Part shown: piece after piece, positions 1-9,152 of the stretch
How positions within the stretch are numbered: position 1 is the stretch's first letter
How the letters are laid out: each line of letters starts with the position of its first letter
Origin: Asticcacaulis aquaticus
GTDB taxonomy: Bacteria; Pseudomonadota; Alphaproteobacteria; Caulobacterales; Caulobacteraceae
Direction of reading: 5' to 3'
DNA: 64,000 bases
Assembly (NCBI RefSeq): GCF_028550415.1
Contig: NZ_JAQQKX010000001.1
Coordinates: 248,001-312,000, forward strand
The notes under the pieces: generated by a model
The model's database searches: none
The model's input: the letters and a program-made list of their open reading frames with translations, nothing else
Told to the model about the DNA's origin: nothing
Made by a program: the position numbers and the translations under genes

Positions 1-267
1 GGCGTCGCGGTTATCCCAGTCGGTCAAAGGCGCGCCGTAGATATATTGATGACCGTTGAAGGCCAGAACGCGCGACATCAGTTCGTCGCGGAAGCCATTC
101 ATCACCGACATGACGATGATCAGCACGGCGACCGCCAGCGTGATGCCGATGAAGCTGATGATGGCGATCAGGGCGATGCCGCCGTCCTTGCGCTTGGTGC
201 GAAGATACCGCAGGGCGAGATCGGTTTCCCAAGCGGAGAATGAGAACAGCGACAAAAGCCCTTGCAT
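1..267 (-). CDS. LolC/LolE family lipoprotein-releasing permease, N-terminal part
   Basis: The complement from 267 encodes 89 residues and runs off the left edge of the window. The fragment opens with [14 protein letters not shown], continues with ALRYLRTKRKDGG, has a hydrophobic stretch (about residues 27-50) and then MSVMNGFRDELMSRVLAFNG. This arrangement is typical of the first membrane helix and periplasmic entry of LolC/LolE, the inner-membrane part of the LolCDE machine that moves outer-membrane lipoproteins to LolA. The ATG shares one base with the proS stop (TGATG), so the two genes are probably translationally coupled. C and E paralogues cannot be told apart from this fragment. Confidence 0.85.
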   Translation of the reverse strand, partial: MQGLLSLFSFSAWETDLALRYLRTKRKDGGIALIAIISFIGITLAVAVLIIVMSVMNGFRDELMSRVLAFNGHQYIYGAPLTDWDNRDA

Positions 268-1586
268 CAGTTCGCTTTCGTCAGTTGATCGAGGACAGAG
301 TCGAACGGCGCGGTGTGGCGCTCACCCGTGGCGCGGTTTTTGATTTCGACCTGACCTTCGGCGATGCCCTTGGGGCCGATGATGAGCTGCCACGGGATAC
401 CGATGAGGTCCATCGAGGCGAATTTCGCGCCCGGACGATCGTCGGTGTCGTGGTAAAGCACGTCGCGACCGGCGACTTTCAGGGCTTTGTAGGCCTTTTC
501 ACACGCCGCATCGCAGGCGGCGTCGCCGACGCGCAGATTGATGACGGCGACGTCGAACGGCGCGACGCTTTCCGGCCAGATGATACCGGCCTCGTCGTGG
601 CTGGCCTCGATGATGCCGCCAATCAGGCGCGACACGCCGACGCCGTAGGAGCCCATGTGCACATTGACCTGCGCGCCGTCGGGGCCGGAGACCTTGGCGC
701 CCATCGGGGCGGAGTACTTCTCGCCGAAATAGAAGATATGACCGACCTCGATGCCGCGCGCCGACAGTTGCTTGTCGGCGGGCACGGCGGCAAACGCCGC
801 TTCGTCGTGCATTTCTTCGGTCGCGGCGTAGAGCGCCGTGCGCTCATCGACGAGGCCTTGCAGGTCGTCCCAGTCGACATCGGCGCCGGGCGCGGGCATG
901 TCGACCAGATCCTTATGGCAAAAGACGGCGCTTTCGCCGGTGTCGGCCAGGATAATGAATTCGTGGCTGAGGTCGCCGCCGATCGGGCCGGTATCGGCGC
1001 GCATCGGTACGGCTTTAAGGCCCAGACGCGAGAAGGTGTTCAGATAGGCGATGAACATCCGGTTATAGGCCTGACGCGCCGAAGCTTCGTCGATGTCGAA
1101 CGAATAGGCGTCCTTCATCAGGAATTCGCGACCGCGCATGACGCCGAAGCGCGGGCGCTGCTCGTCACGGAACTTCCACTGGATGTGGTAGAGGTTCATC
1201 GGCAGATCCTTGTAGGACTTGACCGTGCCGCGGAAGATTTCCGTGATCATTTCCTCGTTGGTCGGCCCGTAGAGCAGTTCACGCTCATGACGGTCCTTGA
1301 TACGCAGCATTTCCTGACCGTAGTCGTCGTAGCGGCCCGACTCGCGCCACAGATCGGCCAGTTGCAGGGTCGGCATCAGAAGCTCGACCGCACCGGCGCG
1401 CTGCATTTCCTCGTGGACGATCTTTTCGATCTTGCGCAGGACGCGCAGACCCAGCGGCAGCCAGGCATAGATGCCGGCGGCTTCCTGACGGATCATGCCG
1501 GTGCGCAGCATCAGGCGGTGCGACACAATCTGGGCTTCGGAGGGGTTTTCTTTAAGCAGCGGCAGCAGGTAGCGCGACAGGCGCAT
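267..1586 (-). CDS. proS: prolyl-tRNA synthetase, short type without editing insertion
   Basis: Class II aminoacyl-tRNA synthetase that charges tRNA-Pro in the cytoplasm. The 439-residue product carries [10 protein letters not shown] near residue 107, motif 2 (FRDEQRPR and [13 protein letters not shown], about 140-164) and motif 3 ([13 protein letters not shown], about 312). Only about 150 residues separate motifs 2 and 3, so the large INS editing domain of the E. coli type is missing; this short form is usual in alphaproteobacteria. I chose the ATG at 1586 because the only upstream in-frame start is a TTG at 1598 and homologues begin MRLSRY. It lies in one run with the DUF1467 gene upstream and the LolC/E-type gene downstream. 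Confidence 0.97.
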   Translation of the reverse strand: MRLSRYLLPLLKENPSEAQIVSHRLMLRTGMIRQEAAGIYAWLPLGLRVLRKIEKIVHEEMQRAGAVELLMPTLQLADLWRESGRYDDYGQEMLRIKDRHERELLYGPTNEEMITEIFRGTVKSYKDLPMNLYHIQWKFRDEQRPRFGVMRGREFLMKDAYSFDIDEASARQAYNRMFIAYLNTFSRLGLKAVPMRADTGPIGGDLSHEFIILADTGESAVFCHKDLVDMPAPGADVDWDDLQGLVDERTALYAATEEMHDEAAFAAVPADKQLSARGIEVGHIFYFGEKYSAPMGAKVSGPDGAQVNVHMGSYGVGVSRLIGGIIEASHDEAGIIWPESVAPFDVAVINLRVGDAACDAACEKAYKALKVAGRDVLYHDTDDRPGAKFASMDLIGIPWQLIIGPKGIAEGQVEIKNRATGERHTAPFDSVLDQLTKAN

Positions 1587-1617
1587 GGGAATATCCAATA
1601 GTTCAGGTGACAGAATT

Positions 1618-1644
1618 GGCCCGCAACCTATTCAGGTTCGGGCC
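1618..1644. other. inverted repeat between DUF1467 gene and proS
   Basis: GGCCCG and AACCT arms pair with AGGTT and CGGGCC around an ATTC loop, with one unpaired C. No run of T follows on the minus strand, so it is not a convincing intrinsic terminator; it could attenuate or protect the transcript between the two genes. Confidence 0.4.
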
Positions 1645-1670
1645 TTATAATCAATGATAAAAAGGCCGGT

Positions 1671-1934
1671 TTAAGGCCGGTAGGCGGGAATTTCCGGCAT
1701 GGGAATCAGGCCGAAATGGATAACGATCAGGGCGATGGCCCACACCACGACGGCAATCACCGTATTGATCAGCAGTTTCTTCTTGAGATTATGGAAGACC
1801 GGCGCGCCGGGATCGCCGCCGTCGCGCGTTTCCACCCCCGCCTCGTGGTGGCTGACATTGCCGAACGGCAAGACCGCGAACAGCGTGACCCACCAGATCA
1901 TCAGGAGAATGGCGATACTTGTCAGCGGGCCCAT
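1671..1934 (-). CDS. DUF1467 family membrane protein
   Basis: An 87-residue protein with two hydrophobic helices (about residues 3-24 and 52-75) separated by a polar loop containing GGDPGAPVFHNLKKKLLINT. The WWVTLFAVLPFG start and DPGAP loop are characteristic of DUF1467 proteins, which commonly sit beside proS in alphaproteobacteria. The function is unknown; the location is the inner membrane. Its ATG shares one base with the stop of the upstream small gene, so the two are coupled. Confidence 0.85.
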   Translation of the reverse strand: MGPLTSIAILLMIWWVTLFAVLPFGNVSHHEAGVETRDGGDPGAPVFHNLKKKLLINTVIAVVVWAIALIVIHFGLIPMPEIPAYRP

Positions 1935-2173
1935 CAGATCTCCTTGTCGGCAGACGGCGTCTCAGCAGCCGCCTCTTTTTTCTTGTGCGCAGCGACCGCG
2001 ATGGCAATGAAGATCGGCAGGAAGACGATCCATGGGAAGCTGCTGCGCTTTTTCTTTTCCTCGGCGGGCGCCGTTTGTGACGCCTGAGCCGACACCTGCG
2101 GCGTGGCGTGGACCGTCAAGGGCGCCACCGCCGACATCGCCACGATCGACAGAGCGAAAAGATAAGGCTTCAT
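1934..2173 (-). CDS. small exported or membrane-anchored protein
   Basis: A 79-residue product with an N-terminal signal-like segment (MKPYLFALSIVAMSAVAPL, likely cleavage after VHA), a low-complexity QASQTAPAEEKKKR stretch, one hydrophobic helix (about residues 48-63) and a charged tail with HKKKEAAAE. I recognise no family. Its stop overlaps the DUF1467 start by one base, which supports it as a real gene. It may be a small membrane protein co-produced with the DUF1467 protein. Confidence 0.65.
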   Translation of the reverse strand: MKPYLFALSIVAMSAVAPLTVHATPQVSAQASQTAPAEEKKKRSSFPWIVFLPIFIAIAVAAHKKKEAAAETPSADKEI

Positions 2174-2214
2174 AGGCTTCCCCTTTTATATCTGGCCCTT
2201 TCAGATCTGGCTCC

Positions 2215-3147
2215 TCAGATCAGGCCCGTGGTCTCGTCCAGCCCCAGCACGATGTTGAGGTTCTGCACCGCTGCACCTGACGCCCCTTTGCCGAGATTGT
2301 CAAATACCGCCACCAGATTGACCGTGTCGCTGTCCTCGTCGCCGAAGACGTAGATGACCAGTTGGTTGGTGTCACGCAGCGCATCGCCATTCAGCGATTT
2401 GGCGGCTTCGGTTTCTTCCGGCGAAGCGACGCGCACGAACGGCTCATCCGCATAGTGGGCGCTGAGGATATTATAGATGGTGGCCAGATCCGGCGCGTCC
2501 GGCAGGGCCCACAGGTGCAGCGGCACTTCGACGATCAGGCCCTGCGCGAAATTGGCGACGGTTGGCGAGAAGATCGGCGCGCTTTCCAGTCCCGAATAGA
2601 GCTGCATTTCCGGCAGATGCTTGTGTTTCAGGGCCGTGGCGTAGATGCGCTCGTGTCCCTGACCGCCTTCGAACTCGGCGATCATCGCCTTGCCGCCGCC
2701 GGTATAGCCCGACAGCGAGGTCGAGGTGACCGGGAAAAACGGCGGCAGGACGCCCATTTCCGTCAGGGGCCGCGTCAGGGCGATGAAGCCGGTGGCGTGG
2801 CAGCCGGGATTACTGATGCGCTTCGAGGCGCGGATCAGGTCGCGCTGGTCCTCGGTCATTTCGGGGAAACCGTAGGTCCAGCCCTCGGCGACGCGGTGCG
2901 CGGTAGAGGCGTCGATGACGACCGTGTCGGGGTTGTCGATCAGGCTGACGGCTTCGATAGCGGCCTCGTCCGGCAGGCACAGGATGACCACATCGGCGGC
3001 GTTCAGCGCGGCACGGCGGGCGTCGAGGTCCTTGCGCTTGTCGTCGGATAAGCGGATCAGTTCGATTTCCGGGCGCGTTTCCAGCCGCTCGCGGATTTGC
3101 AGGCCGGTCGTGCCGACTTCGCCGTCGATGAAAACCTTGTGTGACAT
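2215..3147 (-). CDS. argC: N-acetyl-gamma-glutamyl-phosphate reductase (type 2)
   Basis: NADPH-dependent reductase of arginine biosynthesis that makes N-acetylglutamate semialdehyde. At 310 residues it has the shorter type-2 length. It starts with the nucleotide-binding segment VFIDGEVGTTGLQI and carries the active site ISNPGCHATG with the catalytic cysteine at residue 116, plus the SGYTGGGKAMI segment. The stop of the small membrane protein gene upstream lies one base before this ATG, so the pair is likely translated together. Confidence 0.96.
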   Translation of the reverse strand: MSHKVFIDGEVGTTGLQIRERLETRPEIELIRLSDDKRKDLDARRAALNAADVVILCLPDEAAIEAVSLIDNPDTVVIDASTAHRVAEGWTYGFPEMTEDQRDLIRASKRISNPGCHATGFIALTRPLTEMGVLPPFFPVTSTSLSGYTGGGKAMIAEFEGGQGHERIYATALKHKHLPEMQLYSGLESAPIFSPTVANFAQGLIVEVPLHLWALPDAPDLATIYNILSAHYADEPFVRVASPEETEAAKSLNGDALRDTNQLVIYVFGDEDSDTVNLVAVFDNLGKGASGAAVQNLNIVLGLDETTGLI

Positions 3148-3148
3148 T

Positions 3149-3394
3149 CTAGGCCTTTCTGTAGAATAGTTCGGCAGCGTTCTGGATCACGGAATAACCG
3201 ACCAATACGAGCATCAATGTGACGATGAACAGAGACAACCAAAACCGAATTGGCATTTCTGCCCGGGTCAGTGGCTTGCCGCTTCTGAGGACGCTGTCGG
3301 GCCACCTGCCGGTTGTCAGTGATACGCCCACTACATAAATGCAGTAACTGGCAATTGCGACACCTGCGAGCAGTTGGCAGACGTGATTCAACAC
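3149..3394 (-). CDS. small two-helix membrane protein, unknown
   Basis: An 81-residue protein with two predicted membrane helices (about residues 7-27 and 50-70) and a short tail FYRKA. The central loop is polar (TTGRWPDSVLRSGKPLTRAEM). No family is recognised. It lies directly upstream of argC with a one-base gap, which suggests cotranscription. Its base composition is less GC-rich than its neighbours. Confidence 0.55.
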   Translation of the reverse strand: MLNHVCQLLAGVAIASYCIYVVGVSLTTGRWPDSVLRSGKPLTRAEMPIRFWLSLFIVTLMLVLVGYSVIQNAAELFYRKA

Positions 3395-3416
3395 TAACAG
3401 GCCTCTCCAGACAAAG

Positions 3417-3447
3417 AAAAAGCGCTTCGGTTGCCCGAAGCGCTTTT
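3417..3447 (-). terminator. intrinsic terminator of rplM-rpsI
   Basis: Perfect arms AAAAGCGCTTCGG and CCGAAGCGCTTTT around a short loop, followed on the minus strand by TTTTTCTTTG. It lies just after the rpsI stop and ends the ribosomal protein operon. Confidence 0.85.
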
Positions 3448-3472
3448 CCGCATGAGTTTTTGGCTCGTGCGA

Positions 3473-3955
3473 TTAACGCTTCGAGAACTGGAACGAACGG
3501 CGAGCCTTGGCGCGGCCGTACTTCTTGCGCTCGACGACGCGCGAGTCGCGCGTCAGGAAGCCAGCGGCCTTAAGGGCCGGACGCAGGGCGGGCTCATAAT
3601 AGGTCAGCGCCTTCGACAGGCCGTGGCGGATGGCGCCGGCCTGACCCGAAAGACCCGAACCCTGAACCGAGACGATCACGTCGAACTGCGTCGCGCGGTC
3701 GGTCAGGTTGAGCGGCTGAGCGATCATCATGCGCAGAACCGGACGTGCGAAATACACTTCCTGTTCGCGGTCGTTGATGATCCACTTGCCCGAACCCGGC
3801 TTGATCCAGACGCGGGCGATGGCGTTCTTGCGCTTGCCGGTGGCATAGGCGCGACCGTACTTGTCGAGTTGCTGAACGCGCTCGACCGGGGCGGCTTCGG
3901 GGTTCGACGACAGGGAAGCGAGGGCTTCCAGGCCTTGAGCTTGAACTTCAGACAT
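3473..3955 (-). CDS. rpsI: small ribosomal subunit protein uS9
   Basis: A 160-residue S9 protein of the 30S subunit. The N-terminal extension of about 30 residues is followed by the S9 core ([18 protein letters not shown] at about 33-50, [18 protein letters not shown]) and the basic tail [14 protein letters not shown] that reaches the P-site tRNA. It starts two bases after the rplM stop, the standard L13-S9 pair. Confidence 0.98.
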   Translation of the reverse strand: MSEVQAQGLEALASLSSNPEAAPVERVQQLDKYGRAYATGKRKNAIARVWIKPGSGKWIINDREQEVYFARPVLRMMIAQPLNLTDRATQFDVIVSVQGSGLSGQAGAIRHGLSKALTYYEPALRPALKAAGFLTRDSRVVERKKYGRAKARRSFQFSKR

Positions 3956-3957
3956 TC

Positions 3958-4434
3958 TTAGACGCTCCGGACGTTCTTGCGGTTCAGGGCCTTGAAGTCG
4001 ACGACTTCCGGCTGCTGAGCTTCATGGGGATGTTCGCTGCCGGCGTAGATACGCAGGTGGGTCATTTGGGCGCGAGCCAAAGGCGATTCCTTCGGCAGCA
4101 TGCGCTCGACGGCCTTGGTCAGGACGCGCTCGGGGTACTTGCCGCCGAGGATCTGACCCATGGTGCGTTGCTTGACGCCGCCCGGGTGACCGGTGTGCCA
4201 GTAGAAGATCTTGTCGGCCAGCTTGTTGCCGGTGTAGTGGACCTTGTCAGCGTTGATAACGATGACATAGTCGCCCGAATCGACGTGCGGGGTGTAGGTC
4301 GGCAGGTGCTTGCCGCGAAGACGCATGGCGATGAAAGATGCCAGACGGCCGACAACGGCGTCCTGAGCGTCGATCACGATCCACTTCTTCTCGACATTGG
4401 CGGGCTTCAGCGCCGCGGTTGTGGAGGTAAGCAT
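3958..4434 (-). CDS. rplM: large ribosomal subunit protein uL13
   Basis: A 158-residue L13 of the 50S subunit. Recognisable blocks are [43 protein letters not shown] and [17 protein letters not shown]. The reading frame is open further upstream, but the ATG at 4434 has AAGGA about 8 bases before it and gives the family length, so I chose it. It is the first gene of the rplM-rpsI operon, with a strong promoter about 80-110 bases upstream. Confidence 0.98.
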   Translation of the reverse strand: MLTSTTAALKPANVEKKWIVIDAQDAVVGRLASFIAMRLRGKHLPTYTPHVDSGDYVIVINADKVHYTGNKLADKIFYWHTGHPGGVKQRTMGQILGGKYPERVLTKAVERMLPKESPLARAQMTHLRIYAGSEHPHEAQQPEVVDFKALNRKNVRSV

Positions 4435-4514
4435 GGGAGATTCCTTTGGTGAATCCGGGATTTGAAAAGGCGTTTCCCGCCGCAGACAAAGCCACCGCCG
4501 GAAAAGGTTGAGCG

Positions 4515-4543
4515 CGTATAGACGAGGCATATGGCCGCGTCAA
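4515..4543 (-). promoter_or_regulatory. sigma70-type promoter for rplM-rpsI
   Basis: On the minus strand TTGACG and TATACG are separated by exactly 17 bases, close to the housekeeping consensus. It lies about 80 bases before the rplM start codon and points at it. Confidence 0.75.
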
Positions 4544-4708
4544 CTTTTATTTTTGATAAAAATACGTGCAGCACATTGATTTTGCTAAGAAAAATGAACT
4601 AGGTATTAAATTACCGCATTTATCTGTCACAAAAACGTACCTGTTTTGACTTTACAAGCCGCGCCGCAGCCCTGAAATCAGGCTCAGTCACTTGTGTAAG
4701 GTCCCCCG

Positions 4709-6148
4709 ATGTCCCTCTCCCGCCGCTCCGTCCTTTCGTCCTCGCTGGCCACCTCGACCGCCTTTACCGGGATGGCCCTGTGGCTCAACAAGGCCGAGGC
4801 CCAGACCGTTCCGGCGAACGTGCACCATATTACCGAGGGCGCACCGGACACCTATATCAACCAGATCGAAGGCTACGGCCCGCTGGTCAAGGACCCCAAG
4901 GGTCTGATCGATCTGCCGGAAGGCTTCTCCTATAAAGTCATCTCCGTTCAGGGCGAGACCATGAGCGACGGCCTGAAAGTGCCGGGCAAGCACGACGGCA
5001 TGGCCTGTTTCCCGCACGGCAAGGACACCGTCGCCCTCGTCCGCAACCACGAGGTCAAGTACTCGGTGGCCAAGGTCGGGCCGTTCGGTGATACGAATGA
5101 GCTGTTTTCCAGGATCGACGCCGACAAGGTCTATGATTTCGCGCCCGACGGTCGCCCGCTGCACGGCGGCACGACGACGCTCATCTATAATGTCAAAGAG
5201 CAGAAGCTGGTCAGCCACCACCTGTCGCTGGTCGGCACCTCGACTAACTGCGCCGGTGGGCCGACGCCCTGGGGTTCCTGGCTGACCTGCGAGGAGACCG
5301 AGCAGCAGGCCCCCAACGGCGTCAAAAAGGACCACGGCTACGTTTTTGAGGTGCCGTCGTCGGCCACCGGCCTCGTCAAGGCCGAGCCGATCCGCGCCAT
5401 GGGGCGCTTCGACCACGAAGCCGTCGCCATCGATCCGAAGACCGGCATCGTCTATCTGACCGAGGACAAGGTCGATTCGGCCTTCTACCGCTTCATTCCG
5501 AAGGTGCCGGGCAAGATGCTCGAAGGCGGAAAGTTGCAAGCCCTTGTCATCAGGGATCACCCGCACGCCCTCACCGCCAACAAGGACAGCCTGTTCTGGA
5601 AACAGGGCGACTGGTTCGAGACCGAATGGGTCGATCTGGAGGACGTCGAAAGCCCGAACAACGACCTGCGCAATCGCGCCCACGCCAAGGGTGCGGCGCA
5701 GTTTTCGCGCGAGGAAGGCATCTTCTTCGGCGAAGGCGAGCTTTATTTCACCTGCACCTCCGGCGGGCCGGGCCTGAACGGCCAGATCATGCGCTATGTG
5801 CCGAGCCTCTATGAAGGCACTGAGAAAGAGGCGCAGGCGCGCGGTCGTATCCAGTTGTTTGCCGAGCCGAACAACGACCTCGTCTTCGACTATGTCGACA
5901 ATATCGTCGTTTCGCCGCGCGGTCAGATCTTCGCCTGCGAAGACCGCTATTCCGACACGCTGAAAAACCACATCCGCATCCTGACGCGCGAAGGCAAGGT
6001 CGCGACCTTCGCCCGTAACGTCGATGCGAAAAACTCCGAATGGGCGGGCGTGTGCTTCTCGCCGGACGGCTCGACCATGTTCGTCAATCTGCAGGCCAAT
6101 GGCTGGACCGTGGTGATCACCGGACCGTGGGATAAGTTCAAGGCGTAA
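4709..6148 (+). CDS. phoX: PhoX family (DUF839) alkaline phosphatase, Tat-exported
   Basis: A 479-residue protein with a twin-arginine signal (SRRSVLSS at residues 4-11, hydrophobic stretch, cleavage near AEAQ). PhoX enzymes are periplasmic calcium/iron-dependent phosphomonoesterases that release phosphate. Diagnostic segments are VALVRNHEV (about 108-116), NCAGGPTPWGSWLTCEET (about 180-197), GRFDHEAVAIDP and YLTEDK. A short CTGTCAC half-site at 4624 might be part of a Pho box, but the second half is poor. The gene stands alone with a terminator just after it. Substrate range cannot be read from sequence, and DUF839 members are not all proven phosphatases. Confidence 0.85.
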   Translation: MSLSRRSVLSSSLATSTAFTGMALWLNKAEAQTVPANVHHITEGAPDTYINQIEGYGPLVKDPKGLIDLPEGFSYKVISVQGETMSDGLKVPGKHDGMACFPHGKDTVALVRNHEVKYSVAKVGPFGDTNELFSRIDADKVYDFAPDGRPLHGGTTTLIYNVKEQKLVSHHLSLVGTSTNCAGGPTPWGSWLTCEETEQQAPNGVKKDHGYVFEVPSSATGLVKAEPIRAMGRFDHEAVAIDPKTGIVYLTEDKVDSAFYRFIPKVPGKMLEGGKLQALVIRDHPHALTANKDSLFWKQGDWFETEWVDLEDVESPNNDLRNRAHAKGAAQFSREEGIFFGEGELYFTCTSGGPGLNGQIMRYVPSLYEGTEKEAQARGRIQLFAEPNNDLVFDYVDNIVVSPRGQIFACEDRYSDTLKNHIRILTREGKVATFARNVDAKNSEWAGVCFSPDGSTMFVNLQANGWTVVITGPWDKFKA

Positions 6149-6153
6149 GACGC

Positions 6154-6182
6154 CAAAGGCCTCGGAAGCCCGGGGCCTTTTC
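6154..6182 (+). terminator. intrinsic terminator after the phoX-type gene
   Basis: AAAGGCCTCGG pairs with CCGGGGCCTTT (one T-G pair) around a short loop and ends in TTTTC, six bases after the stop codon. Confidence 0.75.
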
Positions 6183-6351
6183 ATATTGCCCGAGTAATAT
6201 TTCACCCCTTTTCCACAGCATTTTACGGTTGTATTTACCCCGGATTCACCGTCCGCGATCTATTCTGACGACCTCATTGCTCATTGGACAGGCACCCCCG
6301 CAGTACCGCCTGTCGCGTCCTTGAGACATCCCCGCAAATTCAGTGTGTGCA

Positions 6352-7443
6352 ATGAAGCAATTTCAACGCTTCGCCTTCCTCGATGGGATGCGCGGAGTCG
6401 CGGCCATAGCCGTCATGTGGTATCATAACGCCGCCATATATGGACTGTTCGCCTCCGAGCACATCATGCTGGCGGTCGATTTTTTCTTTTGCCTCAGCGG
6501 TTTCGTCATCGCCCATGCGTATGGCGAGCGCTTCCGCGACGGCCTGACGCCGCTGCGCTTTGGCCTGAAGCGGGTCATCCGCCTTTATCCGCTTATCCTT
6601 GTCGGGGTGGCGCTGGGTGCGGTGGTGACGTGGCTGGGCAGTGCCACCAATGACGGCTGGTTCCTGCAGCAACACTATTCCACAACCGATATTTCCATCG
6701 GTGCGCTGCTGTGTCTGTGCCTCCTCCCGGCCGGGCTGTTCATGGGCAAGATGTTCTACTTCATCAACAGCCCTCTGTGGTCGCTGTTTTTCGAAGGCGC
6801 CGCCAATGCCGTCTATGCCCTGACCAAGGGCCGCAAACTGCCGCCCGTGACTGCGATCAGCGCGATCGTCCTCCTATTTGGCGGATTGGCCGGTCTCGCC
6901 GCGGCTCTGGGCGGGATCACCCAGTTCGGCCTCACCACCCCAACCTTCTTTCTCTCGGCCTTCGTCCGGGTCGCGTTTTCCTTTCTTGTCGGCGTACTGA
7001 TCTGCCAGTTCGCCCTGTATCGCCGGGCCCCCGCCCTGTCCGATACGACCATCGGGCTGGCGTTGGTTGCGATGCTGCTCATGCCCCTGTTCCAGCGTAA
7101 CTGGGTGTACGACATGCTGAGTGTCGCCCTGATCATTCCGGCGCTGGTCATGCTGGGCACCCGCGCCAGGGTCGGGCAGTTGGGCCACCGGGTCTGGGGC
7201 TATCTGGGCCGCCTCTCCTACCCGCTCTATGTCCTGCACATGCCGGTCATCAAGGGCGTCCAGCACGTGTGGAGCATCGGGCTGGGCGAGGCCCCGCCAA
7301 TGCCTGTGGCCTTTGCGACGGGGCTGGTCCTATCGTGGATAGGGGCCGATCTGGCGCTGCGCCTTTTCGATGAACCGGTCAGGGCGTATCTTACTCAGGT
7401 GCGCAAGCGCGTCGTGGCCTCGTGGCAGAAGGCTCCGGCCTAA
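6352..7443 (+). CDS. acyltransferase family 3 (OafA/YrhL-like) membrane protein
   Basis: A 363-residue polytopic protein with about ten hydrophobic helices. The N-terminal signature LDGMRGVAAIAVMWYH (about residues 9-24) with its histidine, followed by DFFFCLSGFVIAHAYGERF, marks acyltransferase-3 enzymes, which move acyl groups onto cell-surface sugars or other acceptors. The substrate cannot be deduced. An upstream in-frame GTG at 6343 is possible; neither start has a clear ribosome site. The 3' end overlaps ctaA by four bases in convergent orientation. Confidence 0.85.
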   Translation: MKQFQRFAFLDGMRGVAAIAVMWYHNAAIYGLFASEHIMLAVDFFFCLSGFVIAHAYGERFRDGLTPLRFGLKRVIRLYPLILVGVALGAVVTWLGSATNDGWFLQQHYSTTDISIGALLCLCLLPAGLFMGKMFYFINSPLWSLFFEGAANAVYALTKGRKLPPVTAISAIVLLFGGLAGLAAALGGITQFGLTTPTFFLSAFVRVAFSFLVGVLICQFALYRRAPALSDTTIGLALVAMLLMPLFQRNWVYDMLSVALIIPALVMLGTRARVGQLGHRVWGYLGRLSYPLYVLHMPVIKGVQHVWSIGLGEAPPMPVAFATGLVLSWIGADLALRLFDEPVRAYLTQVRKRVVASWQKAPA

Positions 7444-8489
7444 AAATTCCGCCGCCGGAAGTCGCGGTCGGCGCGGGCGATCTTCCAGTTCATCAGCGTC
7501 GCCAGAATCAGCAGCAGCACCGCACCCAGCTGATGCAGCAGACCGAAGACCATATTCACATTGGTCCACAGCGTCGCCACGCCCAGCGCCGCCTGCACCC
7601 AGATCAGGACGCCGAACGCGCCGGCGATCAGCCGCAGCCCGTCATCGAGGCAGCGTCGCCACAGCCACAGCACATAGGCCGTCGCGCCGATCAGAAGCCA
7701 ATAGGCATTGAGGCGATGCAGGACCTGCACCATGCCCTGATCGTGCAGCAGGGCGTGCAGGATACCCTTCGAATAGTCGACATAGGGGAAAATCCGCCCC
7801 CCCATCAGCGGCCAGTCGCCATAGACCAGCCCGGCGTCGTTCCCGGCGACCAGCGCCCCCAGCATGGCCTGAACGAAGGTCACGACGATCAGGGCCAGGG
7901 CGCCGGCCCGCCACGCCCCCGGCGCGCCATAACCGCGCGACTGCCCTTCCAGCGCCTCGTTCCCCGTCCAGATACAGGCAATCAGCACCAGCAGCGCCAT
8001 ACTCAGATGCGTCATCAGGCGCTCAGGTGCCACATCGACGCGTGCCGACAGACCGGAATAGACCATCCACCAGCCAACCGCAGCCTGTAGCGCGATGAGC
8101 CCCAGTATGGCCGCACAGCGCCAGATCAGACGCGCGGGAATGGCCTGCAGGAACAGGAAGACCGCAAACGGGATCAGCACCGCGACGCCGACCAGCCGCG
8201 CCAGCATCCGATGCGCCCATTCCCACCAGAAAATGCCCTTGAATTGGTCCACCGTCATGTGGGCATTGACCTGTTTATACTGGGGAATTTGCTGATATTT
8301 GGCGAATTCTTCCGACCATTGCGCGTCATCGAGCGGCGGAATGACGCCGTGGATCGGCTTCCATTCGGTAATCGACAACCCGGAATTGGTCAGGCGCGTC
8401 GCCCCGCCGACCAGCACGATCGCCACGACCAGCGCCGCGATCAGATAGAGCCAAAGTGCCACCGTGGGCGATTTGAGAGGAAGTCGCAC
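7440..8489 (-). CDS. ctaA: heme A synthase (CtaA/Cox15)
   Basis: A 349-residue integral membrane enzyme that converts heme O to heme A for aa3-type cytochrome oxidase. It shows about eight membrane helices and the family histidine motifs: EWAHRMLARLVG near residue 90, HLSMALL, HRLNAYWLL and LLHQLGAVLLL. The N-terminal GGATRLTNSGLSITEW block is diagnostic. No oxidase genes or ctaB lie nearby in this window. The divergent small membrane gene begins about 160 bases away. Confidence 0.95.
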   Translation of the reverse strand: MRLPLKSPTVALWLYLIAALVVAIVLVGGATRLTNSGLSITEWKPIHGVIPPLDDAQWSEEFAKYQQIPQYKQVNAHMTVDQFKGIFWWEWAHRMLARLVGVAVLIPFAVFLFLQAIPARLIWRCAAILGLIALQAAVGWWMVYSGLSARVDVAPERLMTHLSMALLVLIACIWTGNEALEGQSRGYGAPGAWRAGALALIVVTFVQAMLGALVAGNDAGLVYGDWPLMGGRIFPYVDYSKGILHALLHDQGMVQVLHRLNAYWLLIGATAYVLWLWRRCLDDGLRLIAGAFGVLIWVQAALGVATLWTNVNMVFGLLHQLGAVLLLILATLMNWKIARADRDFRRRNF

Positions 8490-8649
8490 CGATACGCCTC
8501 ACCGAAAATAATTGTTGGCATCCCTGAGCGGGAGCAGTTCAATTTGTTGAACTTTGCCTTTATAAGTCATGCGTCACGCGGTCTGATTTGCCCACAGGGG
8601 CAGGTTAATTTCAAGCGATGCGCGACCCAAAAACGAAAGGTTCCACAAA

Positions 8650-8913
8650 ATGAATGTTCAGGACTGGATTCTGGCCGGCATGGCGGGGTTCATCGTTGGC
8701 TGGATCGCCAACAACCTGACCAAAAGCCGTTACAGCGCGATCATTAACATGTTTGTGGGCATTTTCGGGGCCATCCTGATGACCTTTTTCATTCACATTC
8801 TCGACATCTATCCGGACCGCTTCTTCACGACGCTCCGGGCGGCGGTGGCCGGTAGCGTGGTACTTCTGGGTCTGTTCCACCTGACGCGCGCCATGGAAAA
8901 GGTCAAGAAGTGA
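8650..8913 (+). CDS. small membrane protein, transglycosylase-associated (YeaQ/YmgE)-like
   Basis: An 87-residue protein with three hydrophobic helices. The layout WILAGMAGFIVGWIANNLTK, then IINMFVGIFGAIL, then AAVAGSVVLLGLF resembles the GlsB/YeaQ/YmgE group, although the usual glycine pattern is only partly kept. The function is unknown. Its end overlaps the GTG start of the DUF2842 gene by four bases, so they form an operon. Confidence 0.6.
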   Translation: MNVQDWILAGMAGFIVGWIANNLTKSRYSAIINMFVGIFGAILMTFFIHILDIYPDRFFTTLRAAVAGSVVLLGLFHLTRAMEKVKK

Positions 8914-9152
8914 GCGAGACGCCTGCACCTGAGGTCAAGGGCCTGAGCTTACCCGTGCGCCGCGTCGTCGCCTGCGTCGGGATCGTGGTGTTTCTGGTAT
9001 TCTATGTGATGCTGATTTCCGGCATTGGTCAGCGCCTGCCCGACAACCAGATCGTGCGCCTGCTGTTCTACGGTCTGGCGGGCATATTGTGGGGCATTCC
9101 GGTTCTGCCGATCATCAGCTGGTCGGAGAACTACAGCCGCCGCAAACCTTGA
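8910..9152 (+). CDS. DUF2842 family membrane protein
   Basis: An 80-residue protein with two membrane helices (about residues 18-40 and 50-70). The ending LLFYGLAGILWGIPVLPIISW fits DUF2842, a family of small alphaproteobacterial inner-membrane proteins of unknown role. It starts with GTG inside the end of the previous gene (GTGA overlap). Its 3' end overlaps the convergent transpeptidase gene by 38 bases. Confidence 0.75.
   Translation: MSETPAPEVKGLSLPVRRVVACVGIVVFLVFYVMLISGIGQRLPDNQIVRLLFYGLAGILWGIPVLPIISWSENYSRRKP

Noticed and set aside
240-1601. Open reading frame of about 450 codons on the plus strand opposite proS
   Set aside because: It is antisense to a fully conserved synthetase; the open frame results from GC-rich codon bias. 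The same applies to long antisense frames opposite phoX (4688-6205), glyA (25692-27038), hemA (27787-29115), rel (46441-47763) and smpB-dapA (52564-54012).
1647-1685. Direct repeat AAGGCCGG..AAGGCCGG near the DUF1467 stop
   Set aside because: Too short and weakly paired to call a terminator or repeat element.
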